A stretch of 64,000 nt of DNA from Heliocidaris tuberculata (Eukaryota > Echinodermata > Echinoidea > Camarodonta > Echinometridae), in assembly GCA_025618425.1 (NCBI GenBank), contig CM046851.1, forward strand, positions 7,243,969 to 7,307,968, read 5' to 3'. Of the stretch, positions 11,821 to 24,983 are shown one piece after another (position 1 is the first letter of the stretch; every line of letters begins with the position of its first letter). The notes under the pieces were generated by a model. That model did no database searches. It worked only from the letters and a program-made list of their open reading frames with translations, and had not been told where the DNA came from. The position numbers and the translations under genes were made by a program.

Positions 11821-14800
11821 TTACACAGGATAATGCATGTTTCAGAACTTTTGTCAAAGGCCAATGGGAACGTCTCCTTTTTTTCACATACCAAGATGAT
11901 TTTTGCCATGTGTTAACTCTTCGGCTTTAGTGGGTACATCCAAATATATTCTATTTACTTGGGTCCCACTATACATTCCTCTTTGCTGCTAGAAGTATGT
12001 AAAATTGTATTCAAGTCTGTTCACACTAGTTGTATGCTTTCATTTTCTTTCAAGTTATCAGGGAAACTAACACAAAAGAGAACTAACTAACTGCCTGTAT
12101 TCAGTGTATGTGCATGCCATAATGTATGATTATTTAAAGAGATATTGAGCCATGTTTGTGAGGGGAGGGTTTGTGGAGATATCAGTCACAAAGCTCATTT
12201 CACAAATCTTTTATTCAGATCATCGGCTTTAAATATTACTTCTGTCAAGATACATGATAAGGTGTATGTACTTGCCTAGAATTTGGCATGTATGGAAGTA
12301 AACTCTGACTCTCTGAGTAACTTCCATGCAGGTTTTAGTATGAAATCATTTTCCCGCTTACACTATTTAATTATTAACAAGTTGAATATCTCATAGTTTG
12401 GGGGATAGTTTATTTCTTCTAGCGATTTATATATTTTTGTTGTTGCTTTTATTTGGGGGGGGGCTGATAGTCCCCTTTAAAAAAGATTTATTTGAGTACT
12501 TACATCATGTCATAGTACTTTATTTTATTCAACCTTGATAATTACAGTACCAAATGTTTATTTGATTTGCACTATTTGGATAGAAACTTTGTCCTAAAAG
12601 TAACTTCAAAAGGAAAATTTATTTATCAAATTGGCAACTGTTTTTCGAGTTGTTCAAATTTGTCACCCTTTTGATTTCCTACAGACAGTGTAGAGTGAAG
12701 AAGAAATGTTTATTTCATATTTTTGAATAGTTATCTATTAACTGGAACTTTTTAAAAAAGTCTATTGTTTCTTTTATGATTTTTTTGGAAGCAGTTGTAA
12801 AATTGGTTCTGTACTCATTAATCACTTAAAGCAAAAAAAATATTTATTGTATTTCCTTCAACAAAATTTATATAAAAGTGGAACATTTGGGATGTACATC
12901 TGCAAATTTTTGTTAAGCCTTGTTTTTTGTGAAGCATTATAGTTCCTTATTTATTTTTTAAGCTTACTTTGTGTTTTTGTTTAAATGATAAATTTATTAT
13001 TTGTTAACTTCTCTTCAATGAGGAAATATTTTTGATTACAATTTTTTTCTCATACAATAAATATTTTTGCTTTACTGTGGACAAGACCCATGCTGGTCAC
13101 ATTTTATTAGAAAGCATGCTTTTAGCTAAAGAGTGGGTTGTGCACAACTCTATTCAATGTCACAGAGTGCCGTGTGAATAGGTTCATATATATCATGCTT
13201 GATGTAATTAGTTTTATGTATTATAACTGTAATATTCCTGTTGTATATGAAGATTTTATCATAGCTATGTATTTTTGTCAATAGTACATATAAGAACAAC
13301 TGATTATTGTGTAGCTTGCTGGAAAAGGAGATATATTATTGTCATTATATTAAATGTGTTCTTTGAATGAGCCTTCTGGCGGGGAAAATAGCTACTGCAT
13401 ACAAATGTTGATAAATGCATGTATTTGAAAAGGTGAAATTTTCCTGAAGGACCTTTTGCATTGTTCAGGAAAAGGAGACAATCATTTATTCACTTGTAAG
13501 TACTAGAAGGTCTTGAGTACTACCTGACAGTGAGAGAAACTTCTTTCTGTCAGGAATTCAAGTTTGTTTATACATTTATGCAAAAAAAAAAAAAAAAAAT
13601 CATCATTGAACTTCTCTCTATCCTGTTAACACAGATACCCAATTTTTTTTTTTAAATCCTGAAACAGGCTATTCTGCTTATTAATCAGTTAGGTGCTTGA
13701 TGTTGAATTTTGTGATTAGAATGCAAAAACATTGGTGTGCAAATTGACATATAAATTATGATAATTATTAATTCTATGCATTTAATTTGGTTATTAGCTT
13801 GCTCATGTTTGGTACTATGTCCATGCAGGGTTTTTGGCAACAAACACTTGTTGCTCCTACCAAGGTTAGGGGATTTCAAAAAGAAGATACCAAGAGTACA
13901 TTGTTCCCCAACAAGGGTACCAACAAGGGTAATAAATCTGTCATATTCTGTCATTTCATACAGTCAACTTGCTAGAGAGCTTTGGTCCTCCCGAATCATT
14001 TCCTGAGAATGCTGCTAGGTCAGTTCACTCAATTAGGAAACAAATACATGTATCTAAAATCCTGTGTCCCATCAGTTTGTTTTGGGGTTGTTGTTTTTTT
14101 TTGGGGGGGGGGTGTTTTTGTTTTTGTTTTTGTTTTTTTAGTGCAGTGGTCATGTTTAGTGTATAAAAACTGACCAAAATATCTACTTAATTCGGGTGAG
14201 TCTTCATGCAAAACCTTGCTTAACCTATTCCTTTTCCTTTTCTGAGTTCTTAAATATTTTGAATTGTCAGGTTATCTTATCCATTCTAACGGATTTAATC
14301 ACTGAAGTGATTTTTATTTGATATTTGTTGAATTTATATTTTTCTTGTCTACCTCTTTTTATTATTTTTTTTAGCACATTCCAGTGAAAATTTTCTATTA
14401 AGGACAGAGAGAGATAAATTACTCACATAAACAATATTTATGGAATTAAAATATGTGCTATCTTGCTATATTATTATCCCAAAATTATCTCACCATAACA
14501 TTCATAGAAAAGCGGGTTTTTTTTTAACATGTCATATTACCGTCTAGTTTTGCTCTGAAGATATGTGATATAAGACTGGGGGTCACTTTCAAAAATGGGG
14601 AACCCAAAAGTTGGCATAAGCTTGTTATACCAAGTGATTTCTTAGTAACTATGATTCAAAATGTTTTGTCAGGGTTAATAAACATTTAATCAAGATGTTT
14701 TATATATTTTTTTTGGGGGGGGGGGGGGGTAGGGAGGTGGTAATTGTGATATATAATGGGAATCCTAACTCTATTATCTATTTGTCTATCTGAAGTGTTG

Positions 14801-16224
14801 TATATAAACTTGCTGTTAAGTAATTTATTGTTTTTTAGTACACTAAGTTCTCACAGAATGGAAGGCTGCATGTTAGAAGAAAAAAAAGAAGACTTTAAAA
14901 TTTGGTGTTTGTAAATGTACCCTTTGTTTGGAACTGTCATTAACTAATGCTGCTTAATCTCAACAAATTATATTGGATTTGAGATTGAGAATGGTGAATG
15001 TAATTGAATATAAAACAGTTTTTAAATGTTTTGAATGTAAATTTAGTACACAGCTGGGGTCATGGGAAATATATAGTATACATCTATGTAAAGAATGGTA
15101 ACTAGGGATTAATGGATGATTTTGAATAATCTACTACACCCGAGGGTCTCGTAAATTCTTTGATGTCAGTGTAATCATAACTTTTTTGAGATTGGAATTT
15201 AAAGTGACTCAGTTTTAAAATTGACATCTAACATGCTATTGCAGAAAGTCATTGTGATCTAAGCTGGGAAATGAGCATTAAGAATATGTGTTTTGTGATT
15301 TAGACAGTATTTTATTGTTTTTCATGCATGGCTTTAAATCAGAATTCATTAGATTTCATCATAAAGCTGTATTTCATGTCTCATTTTCACATCAGCCTTA
15401 CTTTTACATCTCTACCCCTATCTCACCCCCCCCCCCCCTTCTCTTTTCCTCTATTTCCTGTCTCTTTTCTCTCACTCTCGATTTCTCTCTCCCTTTCTCT
15501 TTCTCTCTCTCTCTTTCTCTCCCTTCCTTCCCTATCATTCTCCCTCCATGTCTCTCATTCTCTTTTCTTTTCTTTCCATCAGAGGCTCTCTTCCTATGGT
15601 TCTCAAAACCCCTCCTTTTGGAGATTTTTTCTGTGATTGAAGATTAAAAGAATCCAAAAGATCAAATAGAGATAAAATTTGTGGAAGATGTTAAACTTCA
15701 CTCATTTGGTGCAATATTTTCGTCATGTCATTCATTCTTTCATTACATACTCTTTCATTTCACTTGAAAAAGCTTGAAACTTCACATAATCTTCATCTTC
15801 TGAGTTTAAAATGGTAATACATCAGTACTTTTATTAACAAAAATACTGAATGCTTATTGATAACAAATGAACGTTTCCATATTTTGCATCTGTGAAAATG
15901 AAAAAATATTTATAATTCAATGCTCTGTCTTTAAAAAAATCTTGTGTTCACACAAGCCAACCAAAGAAAGTCAAAATGAATTATTTCATCCATTAATTCT
16001 TTCATGTATTTGCTATTTCATCAGGGCTTAGAATCCATATTTATAACATATCTTGCTGATCATTCTGCTTGCTACTATTTGTGAACCTGTCACCTCTTGT
16101 GAAAATGTGTCTAGAATAAAGAAACTGCATATTCATTGAAATTATTTTATGACTTTTTGTCTCCTAGTGTTCAAATATGTATAATCAAAATACAAGATGC
16201 TTAGTAGTGAAGTGGTGAGGTGGC

Positions 16225-16451
16225 AACATTGTGCATTATATGGTGATGGTGATGGTGATTTTGATTTTTTTCTTTTAATGTGGATGAAATAGATGAGGAA
16301 GAATTTGATGATGATAATAATGATGAAAATGCCAGTGTGATGATGATGATGCCAATGTGATGATGATGATTATGACGGTGGTGGTGATGATTGTGGTGAA
16401 ATGATGTGGTGGTGATCATGATGATGGTGATGATGATAACAGTGGTGGTGG
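16225..16451. repeat. Imperfect GAT/GGT trinucleotide tract
   Basis: Tracts of TGATGG, GATGAT and TGGTGG repeats interrupted by ordinary sequence. The fold-back element at 16452 interrupts this block, which continues as the minisatellite at 16704. Confidence 0.75.
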
Positions 16452-16703
16452 TAGTCTAGTTCTGGACGTTTGTAATTATTTTGTCCGTAAAACCCCATGT
16501 ACGTGCACCCAGCGTATAACCAGGGAGGTGGAAGGGAGACGGCCTGGGTGCACGTACATGGGGTTTTACGGACAAAATAATTGTTTGGGAGAGTGAATCA
16601 GAGGACTTCGCGCCGTCTCCCTTTCACCTCCCTGGTTATACGCTGGGTGCACGTACATGGGGTTTTACGGACAAAATAATTACAAACGTCCAGAACTAGA
16701 CTA
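16452..16703. mobile_element. Fold-back MITE with 92-bp inverted arms
   Basis: Arms 16452-16543 and 16612-16703 are inverted complements with one mismatch seen, starting TAGTCTAGTTCTGGACG. The 68-bp centre holds a further 39-bp copy of the inner right-arm sequence (16544-16582, starting CTGGGTGCACGTACATGG), so one strand can fold two ways. TGGTGGTGG flanks both sides (16443-16451, 16704-16712). A 9-bp duplication would suit a Mutator-like element, but the site is a TGG microsatellite. Confidence 0.7.
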
Positions 16704-17570
16704 TGGTGGTGGTGGCGGTGGTGGTGGTGGTGATGATGATGGTGAGGGTGGTTTAGAAGATGATGACGGTGATGATGATGGTGGTGGTGGTGGGAGTGGT
16801 TTAGAAGATGATGATGAGGGTGGTTTAGAAGATGATGACGGTGATGATGATGGTGGTGGTGGTGGGGGTGGTTTAGATGATGATGATGGTGAGGGTGGTT
16901 TAGAAGATGATGACGGTGATGATGGTGGTGGTGGTGGGAGTGGTTTAGATGATGATGATGAGGGTGGTTTAGAAGATGATGACGGTGATGATGATGGTGG
17001 TGGTGGTGGGGGTGGTTTAGATGATGATGATGGTGAGGGTGGTTTAGAAGATGATGACGGTGATGATGATGGTGGTGGTGGTGGTGGTGGTGAGGGTGGT
17101 TTAGATGATGATGGTGATGATGATGATGATGGTGAGGGTGGTTTAGATGAGGATGATGATGGTGATGATGGTGATGATGATGATGATGATGATGGTGAGG
17201 GTGGTTTAGATGAGGATGATGGTGATGATGGTGATGGTGATGATGGTGGTGGTGGTGAGGGTGGTTTAGATGATGATGATTGTGATGATGATGATGATGA
17301 TGATGATGATGGTGAGGGTGGTTTAGATGAGGATGATGATGGTGATGATGGTGATGGTGATGATGGTAGTGGTGGTGAGGGTGGTTTAGATGATGATGAT
17401 GGTGATGGTGATGGTGATGATGATGATGATGGTGAGGGTGGTTTAGATGAGGATGATGATGGTGATGATGGTGATGGTGATGATGGTGGTGGTGGTGGTG
17501 GTGGTGGTGGTGAGGGTGGTTTAGATGATGATGATGATGATGATGATGGTGAGGAGAAGGTGTTGATAGT
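16704..17570. repeat. GAT/GGT minisatellite
   Basis: Higher-order units of variable length, each ending GGTGAGGGTGGTTTAGAT or TTAGAA, with internal GAT and GGT runs. Frames stay open on both strands because the unit length is a multiple of three (Asp/Gly-rich on +, His-rich on -). Not considered coding. Confidence 0.9.
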
Positions 17571-17580
17571 GGTGATGATA

Positions 17581-17746
17581 TAGGTAGGTAGGTAGGTATG
17601 TATGTATGTAGGTAGGTAGGTAGGTAGGTAGGTAGGTAGGTAGGTAGGTAGGTAGGTAGGTAGGTAGGTAGGTATGTTTGTAAGTATATATGTATGTAAG
17701 TATGTATGTATATGTATGTAGGTAGGTAGGTAGGTAGGTAGGTAGC
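17581..17746. repeat. (GGTA)n microsatellite
   Basis: A long run of GGTA/TAGG tetranucleotides with GTAT variants, directly after the minisatellite. Confidence 0.95.
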
Positions 17747-18247
17747 TAGTACATCCATGATGGAGTTTAGGTGCAAGCTAAGTATGCGTTCATGCTGAGG
17801 AGAGAGAAAGAAAGAGATAAAGGATGGTAAAGACGGAGAGGATGAAGGAATAATTATCATAAAAATTAAAGAGCATTCAGTAAATGCCTAGATTTAATCT
17901 TGTCCATGTCATTTGGAGGGGATTATCTAACTAAATAGGCCCGTCATCGGATAACGAAAAACTTCGCATGCAAATCGTATCGGATATCGATAAACATCAC
18001 TATATAGTCAGATAGTGATATCATGATATCAATATCATAAAATAAGTTAGTAGTATCAGAAAGAGTATTTTCGTATGAAAAGATTTTGTTTTTGATAATT
18101 ATTTTGGAATAATGAAACATTATTAGGAAGCGACACTTTTTTTTAAGCAAAGAAAATAATTTTTCAATCATGCTGTGGGCCTGCAGGGTACGTGATGCAG
18201 CGAAGAATGCCCCAAGTATATAGCTACGTGGAGATCAGTGGAATGGA

Positions 18248-18284
18248 CCACAGAATCCTAAAGACGTCTTTAGGAGTTCTGTGG
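18248..18284. repeat. Near-perfect palindrome
   Basis: CCACAGAATCCTAAAGACGT is followed by its inverted complement with one mismatch, centred on GACGTC. The word TGTGGAAT repeats just downstream. Confidence 0.7.
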
Positions 18285-19239
18285 AATTCTGTGGAATGGA
18301 TGGATAAAGCACACGGCAGCAGTCACAAGAGGGAGCTATTTTACATGAAAATAAACAAGCATGGAGCCCGCAAAAAGAGGGGAGCGGTGTATGAATGAAG
18401 AAAGGCGTTGAAATTTGAAGAAAATAGGGAAAAACACAAATGTTTTTATAGTTTTATGGTTTGTAATAACAATGGACCGATAAAAAGGAGCTCATAGCCA
18501 TAACTGAGCTGTATAAGGATTCATTTTTAATTCCTGGCTGTGAAACTGTGGTAAATGAAACAGAATAGGCCCTGTTTCCTTTTAAAAAGTAATAAATTAA
18601 AGCCGCTGAATAATAATTGTGCATGGATTTTATTGGAATGTTCCAGCTATAAGGACATCATCCAACTCTTTGGTATTTCTTAGTTTTAAGTGTGTTTGTA
18701 GGAGAACACCCATTTCCACAAATCTTTGTTCTTTAGAAACACCATGTTTGTCCCTTTTTCGTCTTTTTTTTTCTCTTGTTGAAATACTTTTAAAAATTCT
18801 TTTCCTCGCTACTTTTTTTTCTACTTTTTTCTTTTTGTTTTTCAGGCGTGCCTGATTAATGAACGCATACTTTTTCTTTTCAATTGAACATATTGAGGGC
18901 TGGGAGATGATGATTGGGGGGGGGGGGGGAGGAGGGGTATATGAACAACAGGCCATATATACATGGGCAAATGCAGCAGTGTCGCTAGAGAGGGGTGTGG
19001 GGATGTCACCCCCCCCCCCACACACACACACACACACAACACACATCCACTCAGAATTACTGTCGGCAAAAAAAGAGAGGGAGGGGAAGAAGAAAGAGAA
19101 AAGGAAAAGAAGAAAAGAGAAAGGAGAAGATAAAAGACGAAAAAGGAAAGGAAAACAAAAACAAAAGAAGAGAAGGAAAAGAAAAGGAAGGAAAAACTGG
19201 CCAAATTTAATCTTCAGGCAAAAGGCGTCCCCTCGGTAA

Positions 19240-19800
19240 TGGGCTGTGCAGCCCCCCCCCCCCCCCCCTCTCCGCAGGATTTTCAAAGTACCGATATTCG
19301 GGCAGCGATGTTCCCAAATAATTATGTAACTGCCGTATGTAACTTCTGTAAATTTTCACGAGAAATTAGAAAAATTTTGCTCGCTCGCAAAAATTTAGGA
19401 ATTGAAAAGTTGATATTCATGCAAAATTCGTCCCCTTTCGGCAATAGGCTGCAGCCCTCCCCCCCCCCCCCAGGATTTCCAAAGTTCAAATATTTGGGCA
19501 ACCACCACTTCATATTCGGGCAGCAAGGTGCCAGAATATCCACATATTTGGGCATTTTCAATACGAAAAGTTAGAATCTTGTCGGCAAGATTTAGAAATT
19601 GAAAAGTTGGAAGGGCGTCAGCCCCCTTGCGAAAATTGGCCGAATGATCAAGATTTCTACATCTGTGATTTTCTTTTATTATCATTTGTGGGGCGATTAT
19701 AAGGTGCAAATTTGGGTGTCATATACTCTGAAAAATTGTTGGCAAATTTGGGTGTCACACCCCCATTCAAAATGTTCTAGCGACGTCCCTGGGCAAATGC
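19240..19800. repeat. Poly-C-led dispersed repeat, two units
   Basis: GGCTGYGCAGCC followed by 14-16 C and CAGGATTTYCAAAGT occurs at about 19240 and 19445. The CATATTCGGGCAGCAAGGTGCC block recurs at about 49920-50010. No defined ends. Confidence 0.55.
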
Positions 19801-19924
19801 ACCCCCCCCAAAAAAAAAAAAAGAGACAAAAAAGAAATGTAAAATTTATTTGTTTAGTTTGATCTAGTGTTTCATCATACTCACTGATGCTTTTAAGCAT
19901 TATGGAGAACATCTTCACTGAGAG

Positions 19925-20075
19925 CAGGAAGTCTCTAGTGTATCACCACAAAACAATGAACTGGAGATGGGTGCTTGGGATCGTCAAATAACATCTTCAC
20001 CAGATGGCCAATGCTTACTTCACTTTTTAACCAATAACAGCTAGCCTCCTGCATAGTGTTGTGAGGAGCCTGAAG
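19925..20075 (+). repeat. Decayed repeat, inverted relative of 20900-21140
   Basis: Shares AGAGCAGGARGTCT, TGGGTGCTYGG, AATGCTTACTTC and TGTTGTGAGRAGCC, in that order, with the reverse complement of 20900-21140. Heavily diverged. Confidence 0.4.
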
Positions 20076-20829
20076 TCGTCGTCGTTGACCGTTTCGTTGT
20101 CGACTGCATCATGCATGCTCACAAGCTCACCTCAGTGAAAATCCTACTAAGCCTAATCTACTATGCTAATAAATACAATTTGCTCCGTTTCTAATCTGAA
20201 AAAGCTTTGCTCAACGACTTAAGAGTGGTCCAAATTGTGCCAAGGTCTTGGAGGATTACTGTACCATTTGTATTTTGTATATTGTAGGCTTCCCTCTAGT
20301 TTGTTATGAATTTATTTTTCATAAATTAGTTTTTCCTACAGAATGTTAGTCTCTTGTACGATCCAAATGTATGACAACTAAACAATAACTCAGCTCTAAC
20401 TTAAAAGTGAATATCTACTATTCAGGAAACTCCACACCAACAAAATCATCTTATCCAAAAAAGACTGCATGAGTTATCAATCACCCGGAGGCTATGATTA
20501 AGATTGAAAACATTCAGCTTCAGAACTTCAGAACCACAAAAATAAGTTGGATTTGGGGGGAATCGTACTTGCATAACATCAAATCATACAAAAAATCGAA
20601 AAAGGGGCTGAAAGTCTAGTCAGTACTAAAATGTACACTTACGTGGCAAGCAAATGTGAGCAAATGCAACACGCGGAAGTAAACGATGGTGTATATGTTG
20701 TTGTTGATGTAAACCGGCGGCCACCTAACCAACCCGAATGGCCAGAAGCTCGAACTTAGCGTGTAGAAATACATTATATTTCTTACCAAGTAAAACGATA
20801 TCTGGCGCAGACGGGAACCCACGATTATT

Positions 20830-21170
20830 GGTCGGGTGGCCAAGAGGGCTGCATCCCACCACCCCTTAGCACTGGAAGCCAGTGATGGCGGGGTTGCTGT
20901 GGTAGGAGCTCCCCCGTTGACCGGGTTTTCCAGGCGTTGCGATCCACAGCTAGCATTTCTTGAGAGCTAGCGGCTTCTCACAACACTCAGAGAGGCATGA
21001 GCCTGAGTAGAAACTCAGGCAAAAAGCGAAGTAAGCACTGAAGTCAGATTAGATGTTGTTTCACGGTTCCGAGCACCCATTTCCAGTCCGTCATGGCGAA
21101 AGGTGGGGTTTGACACAGACCTCCTGCTCTCTCGAACAGATCTCCCAAGTAGCCTGATCTGGCCCGGCGA
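20830..21170 (-). repeat. Retroelement-like 3' relic
   Basis: On the - strand one frame gives MLAVDRNAWKTRS, a pattern loosely like the C-terminal end of non-LTR retrotransposon reverse transcriptases, with stops on both sides. Only that resemblance and the nearby second copy support a mobile origin. Confidence 0.3.
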
Positions 21171-23731
21171 GCCCCCGGTATTTATACTCTTTTACACCGC
21201 TAGCCGCTCCCCAAACAATGCAGACGACACTGCGACCTAAATATAGCAACATGACAATGGGAGTCAACCAACGTCACGATTTACGACCTTTTCATTGGTG
21301 CTGGCTGATGTGCCGCATGTACTGACGTCATAGCAACAGATGCTTATAGAGCTTATTTGTAGTCTATACAGGAAAGACCCTAATTACAGAATAGTGTCAG
21401 AGAAAATTTCTTACACTGAATTTAGCATTTGGAAATGAGACATGTTTGCTCCAAATCCATTTCATACCGGCAAATATTTCTTCTTCTGTATTGATTTCCT
21501 CTGATCAATTTCAGTGATACAATCTGCTTTGGATTATAAATAACTTGGAACACTGACACAAAAAAGTTTGCGATCACAGACTAGAGCTCTATTCTTGCCA
21601 GTTGTGTTGCAATATTTCCTGTCGTACTTTGTTCTCCAAAATATTATGTACATGATAAAACTCACCCTTGAAAACCAAATGTTGAGAATAACAATCAATA
21701 CAACAGGCTTGCTTGAAAAACAATGAAGAGGAAATTTAAAGCCAAATTTACTCACTGCTATAAAACAAACGAAAGGCGCAGATTGCAAAGTTTCGAAGAA
21801 AAAAACAACAACCGAATGTTTTTGTGATCAGCCAAAAGTGGATCAGAGTGACACTGTTTTTGTGTGAACTGCGTGTTTTTAATTTCTGTCTACTTCATTG
21901 TATACAGTGATCATGATTGTGATTGGATTCAGCTTCATTAGCTCAAACTGCGTTGACGACAGTCTTCCTCATTCTCACAATTATATACTTCTTTGATTTA
22001 CAAAGCAAATGTTTATGTTTGTTCTTAAAGTGATTTGGTAACTTATAGAGGCTTGATAAAATCTGAGCTGCCTGGCCTTACATGCTATCAGTGTATGTAA
22101 TATGGTGTAAAAATGAAGCCCAGGAAATAAAAGCACTTCAAAATCATCATGTGCTTCACAAAAGTAAACATATGCAAGTGACCGGAAATGCCAGACTCAT
22201 TTTCCCCCATATAGACTCAGTGTTAGACTAAAGTGTATGGCCATACGCTTTCGTAAATGGGAGTATTCAGTCATAGTCATCTTAATAATAGCATTATATA
22301 TTCGAAAACCTTTCTATGCCTGGCTATTTATTTATCCTTCTGAACATCATTGTACAAGACAGATATCAAAATTCAACGATAATTTATTAAATCAAGCCCC
22401 CACAAAGTTACCGAATCCCTTTAATTTACCTCAGAAATCAATGCACCTGTCTCCACCCTACATGTACATGCTGAAATACTCATTGCCTTAATTTGACAGT
22501 TTACACTGCTAATTCCATAAGAATACAGTATACCATATTCAAACAGAGCAATCAAAACAATCGGAGGTAGTAATGCTCTGCACAATTTATATACTTTACT
22601 ACAACCTCAAGATTAAACTTCTCGGCTTTCGTGTAAGCATTTTTCTTGGTGTATTAGTGATTATTATTATCATCTTTTCTTTTACTGAAACTATAACTAA
22701 TAGCATGGCACGGAGGTACAGAAAATGGCAAATGTCTCATGATCATTTTTAAACAATTGAGTATCATAGGATGAAGAAAGTCTATTCCCCTCCTCTTTTT
22801 GAAGGCCCTGGGAAAATCATCACAAAGATAAATGAATTTTGAAGACTGAAAAAAAAATGGTATAGTAAATAATGAGTAAAAGCTGTAGAACCCTATTCAG
22901 GCCCTCAAACGCTCTAAAATGCAATTTTTCACTATTCAAATTTTGAAATTTTGCAGCTCGGTAGCTAAGCTCCCTCGCAGAGTACTCTAAACTGTACAAT
23001 ATTGCTCGAGATCTCTAAAACGTTACTTTTTTTTGAAGTCAGAGATTCCCCTGTGTTATACAGTAGACAATGAAAACGCCCTATATTGGACCTATTGCAG
23101 GGTCAGCAATTCAGAAATTAGAAATACCAGATCTTCTGTGTAAACGGTGATTTAACTCTTGGATTTGCCTGTGTGATCAAAAGTGCTCTAAAACTCTGTT
23201 CAAAACTTTCTCCCTTGGTCGCTATCCGACATTGCAAAATAGCAAATATAATATTTGCTGAGGAATTCGCCAAAATGCAATGGGGGGGGGGGGGGTTACG
23301 TGTCCCTCCCAGAAATGATGAAAACTGGAAAACAAATGTGTAGAAAATAATGAGTAAAAGTTGCTCCAAAAGGGTAAGTTTCACTATTCAAAAAAGGATT
23401 GGATTTTTTAATTTATTTTATTTTATTTATTTATTTTTTTTGGGGGGGGGGGTAACCGTCACAGACCCCCCCCCCCCCCTCCCCGGCCGTGACAAGAAAT
23501 CGCCGCCCCTGGGTACATATGGCACATAATAATTAATTTTTATTTTGATAGACCACGTGGTGTTGTAAATAAGAGTAATTTTTAGTGTATCTCAGTTTTC
23601 ATTATGTGTATTTGACTGTACAGCAACCCGACCAGAATTAATTGCATCCGTTGAAAATCGATGTCCTTTAAGAGCTTGGCTGTATCTCGCAGGCATTATG
23701 ATTTGCTAATAATCTCCGTAGTATGTGTCAG

Positions 23732-23803
23732 TCCCGTGTGGTCTAGTGGTTAGGATTCGTGGTTTTCACCCACGCGGCCCGGGTTCGATTCCCGGCACGG
23801 GAG
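23732..23803 (+). tRNA. tRNA-Glu (anticodon UUC), copy 1
   Basis: A 72-nt cloverleaf. Acceptor TCCCGTG pairs with CACGGGA; anticodon loop TTTTCAC gives UUC; A box TGGTCTAGTGG; B box GGTTCGATTCC; discriminator G. A T run 8 bases downstream can end pol III transcription. No intron and no encoded CCA. The upstream palindrome seen at the other copies is degraded here (GTATGTGTCA). Confidence 0.97.
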
Positions 23804-24900
23804 ACTTCAATTTTTATTTTATTTTGATTTTTTGTCATGCCTCAATGATTTGATTCTTTTCGTGCTTTTTAAGTTATACGAATACACGTTTTTTTTTTTT
23901 TTATTATCTGCAATGAACCTCTAATTATTTTGTCACTTTTACCCATTATCAACAAGTATACTCCATGAAATCGGATTAAATGAACGTTTGAGACATGTAT
24001 AAATTTGATATTACGTACATCTACATGACAAGTATATCAAAATGAAAAATAATGTCTACTGGTGAGACTACAATGATATACATGCATAGAAGCCGAACTC
24101 TTGCGAGCAGTGTTGCAACAGCAAATTGTATTCAGGCTTCCTGCTATAATGCTCATACATGACTGTATTACCATGGTCACGCAAGTGCAAAAGTGCAGTT
24201 GCACACAGACAGGTTTCGTTTGAAAAGGACTATTTTTGTTTTTCCTGTTAGATCAGAGCACTTTAAAAGGATAACAAATAAAGGACACACAAAAGCAAAG
24301 GAAGATTACAGAGCTGGTGCTACAAAGTATTGCAGAGTAGACATAGTGTCGCAGCTACAGGTACAATTTTTTTTTAATGTTTTTTTTTTTTTGGGGGGGG
24401 GAGGACACATCAAGAATGAAACGACCCCTCTCATCATGCATACTCATCCCCGCTTGATCGCTTTGCTCTCTTGCATGTTCCATAACATGCACGTTTAATA
24501 CGTCATTTCTTTCAGGCTCATGTTCAATGTAAGTGAATAAGACTATAGTGTTAATCTATGCATAAATGATTATGTTTCGGGGAGAAAATGTGCTCATACG
24601 CCCAACGCAAAAGAGTGTCAATATATGCTCCCATCACTGCCAACAAATGCCAACGAATTCTCTAAATATCCAGAATGAGGGGGGGGGGGGCAATCACCGT
24701 CTACCCGATATCTCTCTTTGACTCTCTTCCACCCCCCCCCCCCCCCAGTCCCCGGTTATACGCTAAAAATGCCCATGTGACAATGGATCCGGCATTGTCA
24801 ATCCAATTAACTATAAAATTTGATAACATGCATTGAAAGCTTCATTACTGTGTATGTGACGTGATATAGGCATGATAGAGTCTGCTTACATTCCCTATCA

Positions 24901-24910
24901 TGACATGTCA
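24901..24910. promoter_or_regulatory. Conserved palindrome upstream of tRNA-Glu copies
   Basis: TGACATGTCA is a perfect 10-bp palindrome placed exactly one base before copies 2, 3 and 5 (24901-24910, 26065-26074, 29569-29578). AGACATGTCC has the same spacing at copy 4. Where flanks are otherwise unlike, this suggests a pol III upstream or initiation element. It is inference, as part of the similarity comes from duplication. Confidence 0.4.
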
Positions 24911-24911
24911 A

Positions 24912-24983
24912 TCCCGTGTGGTCTAGTGGTTAGGATTCGTGGTTTTCACCCACGCGGCCCGGGTTCGATTCCCGGCACGGGAG
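24912..24983 (+). tRNA. tRNA-Glu (anticodon UUC), copy 2
   Basis: Identical to copy 1 across 72 nt, at the head of the second tandem unit. TGACATGTCA lies one base upstream (24901-24910). A TTTTT terminator follows within 15 bases. Confidence 0.97.

Larger units (their letters stand above)
9966..16200 (+). other. Carboxypeptidase 3' UTR and downstream flank
   Basis: Over 6 kb of AT-rich sequence with no recognised protein gene. It holds one inverted-repeat relic (10400-10512), one MITE (11557-11820) and CT-rich tracts (11220-11285, 15420-15560). Several AATAAA words occur, including 16115-16120; which one ends the carboxypeptidase mRNA cannot be told from sequence. Confidence 0.45.
17751..23731. 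other. Intergenic region with repeat relics
   Basis: No protein gene recognised. Contents: a 37-bp near-palindrome (18248-18284), a purine-rich tract (19060-19195), poly-C-led repeats (19240-19800), an inverted pair of retroelement-like relics (19925-20075, 20830-21170) and AT-rich sequence to 23.4 kb. Open frames here are short and unlike known families. Confidence 0.5.

Noticed and set aside
15288..15647. 119-codon frame with hydrophobic and serine-rich sequence
   Set aside because: Crosses a CT-rich tract; no start context or family match.
16598..17860. 420-codon His-rich and 308-codon Asp/Gly-rich frames on opposite strands
   Set aside because: Both are translations of one GAT/GGT minisatellite with units divisible by three; no splice context or domain supports coding.
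18630..19286. 218-codon frame with Phe/Ser-rich sequence
   Set aside because: Crosses a purine/pyrimidine low-complexity tract, a CA repeat and poly-G; no conserved motif.
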